From NCBI GenBank assembly GCA_947034895.1, contig OX344761.1:84767447-84831446 (forward strand): a DNA stretch of 64,000 nucleotides, given 5' to 3'. A program made the translations under genes and the position numbers. The notes below the pieces were generated by a model. That model worked only from the letters and a program-made list of their open reading frames with translations. It had not been told where the DNA came from and ran no database searches. Source of the stretch: Rhytidiadelphus loreus. Lineage: Eukaryota > Streptophyta > Bryopsida > Hypnales > Hylocomiaceae. Shown here in pieces: positions 63,961 through 64,000 of this stretch. How positions within the stretch are numbered: position 1 is the first letter of the stretch; every line of letters begins with the position of its first letter.

Positions 63961-64000
63961 AAAGATTATAGCCTTGTTTTGGATAAGAGCATTTTGAAGT

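Overview
This window is plant nuclear DNA. The genes are split by short GT-AG introns. Their products are typical of green plants: a plant RanGAP, a chloroplast-type glutamyl endopeptidase, a beta-amylase and an organellar bL25. They sit as islands of about 45% GC in long, very AT-rich intergenic DNA. An active kinase fused to ARM repeats, with a plant MLKL/DUF1221-like front end, suggests a moss or other early-diverging land plant. That placement is inference, and no species can be named.

Gene layout: the 3' end of a RanGAP gene (+, 3-665); a complete 14-exon glutamyl endopeptidase gene (+, 6667-13614, 890 aa); a complete 7-exon beta-amylase gene (+, 24373-28650, 448 aa); a single-exon gene for a probable mitochondrial bL25 protein (-, 32780-31845, 311 aa); a complete 10-exon cytochrome P450 gene (-, 43505-38088, 516 aa); and a 3-exon kinase-ARM gene (+, 58052-60831, 850 aa). 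All splice phases were followed by hand, and every model closes in frame on a stop codon. The weakest junction is kinase exon 2 to 3. The genes have unrelated housekeeping or metabolic roles, and nothing suggests that they form a cluster or operon.

Two broken gene pieces lie near the right end. One is a copy of P450 exon 5 with its flanking introns (56497-56957), with a stop codon replacing a Trp codon and direct repeats on both sides. The other is a decayed kinase-ARM fragment (61361-61875) just downstream of the intact kinase gene. Before the kinase gene lies a GC-richer tract (about 54.6-56.3 kb) made of four diverged copies of an exon-like unit, three ending in a TTTCAG/GTGAG-type splice-donor sequence and one in TTTCTGGTGAG.

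The rest is a graveyard of small non-autonomous elements, many with readable ends. There is an inverted pair of about 730-bp elements with 4-bp target duplications (45992-46718 and 47700-48430), and a TTAA-flanked element (44129-44537). There are TAA-flanked Harbinger-like elements (29497-30031, 51481-51824), CACTA-like miniatures (36431-36606 and one in the last P450 intron), a CTACACTAAA family (35997-36253, 49451-50223) and fold-back hairpins (3457-3608, 52233-52374). There are also dispersed repeats shared across the window. I saw no rRNA or tRNA gene, no CRISPR array and no intact transposase or reverse transcriptase.
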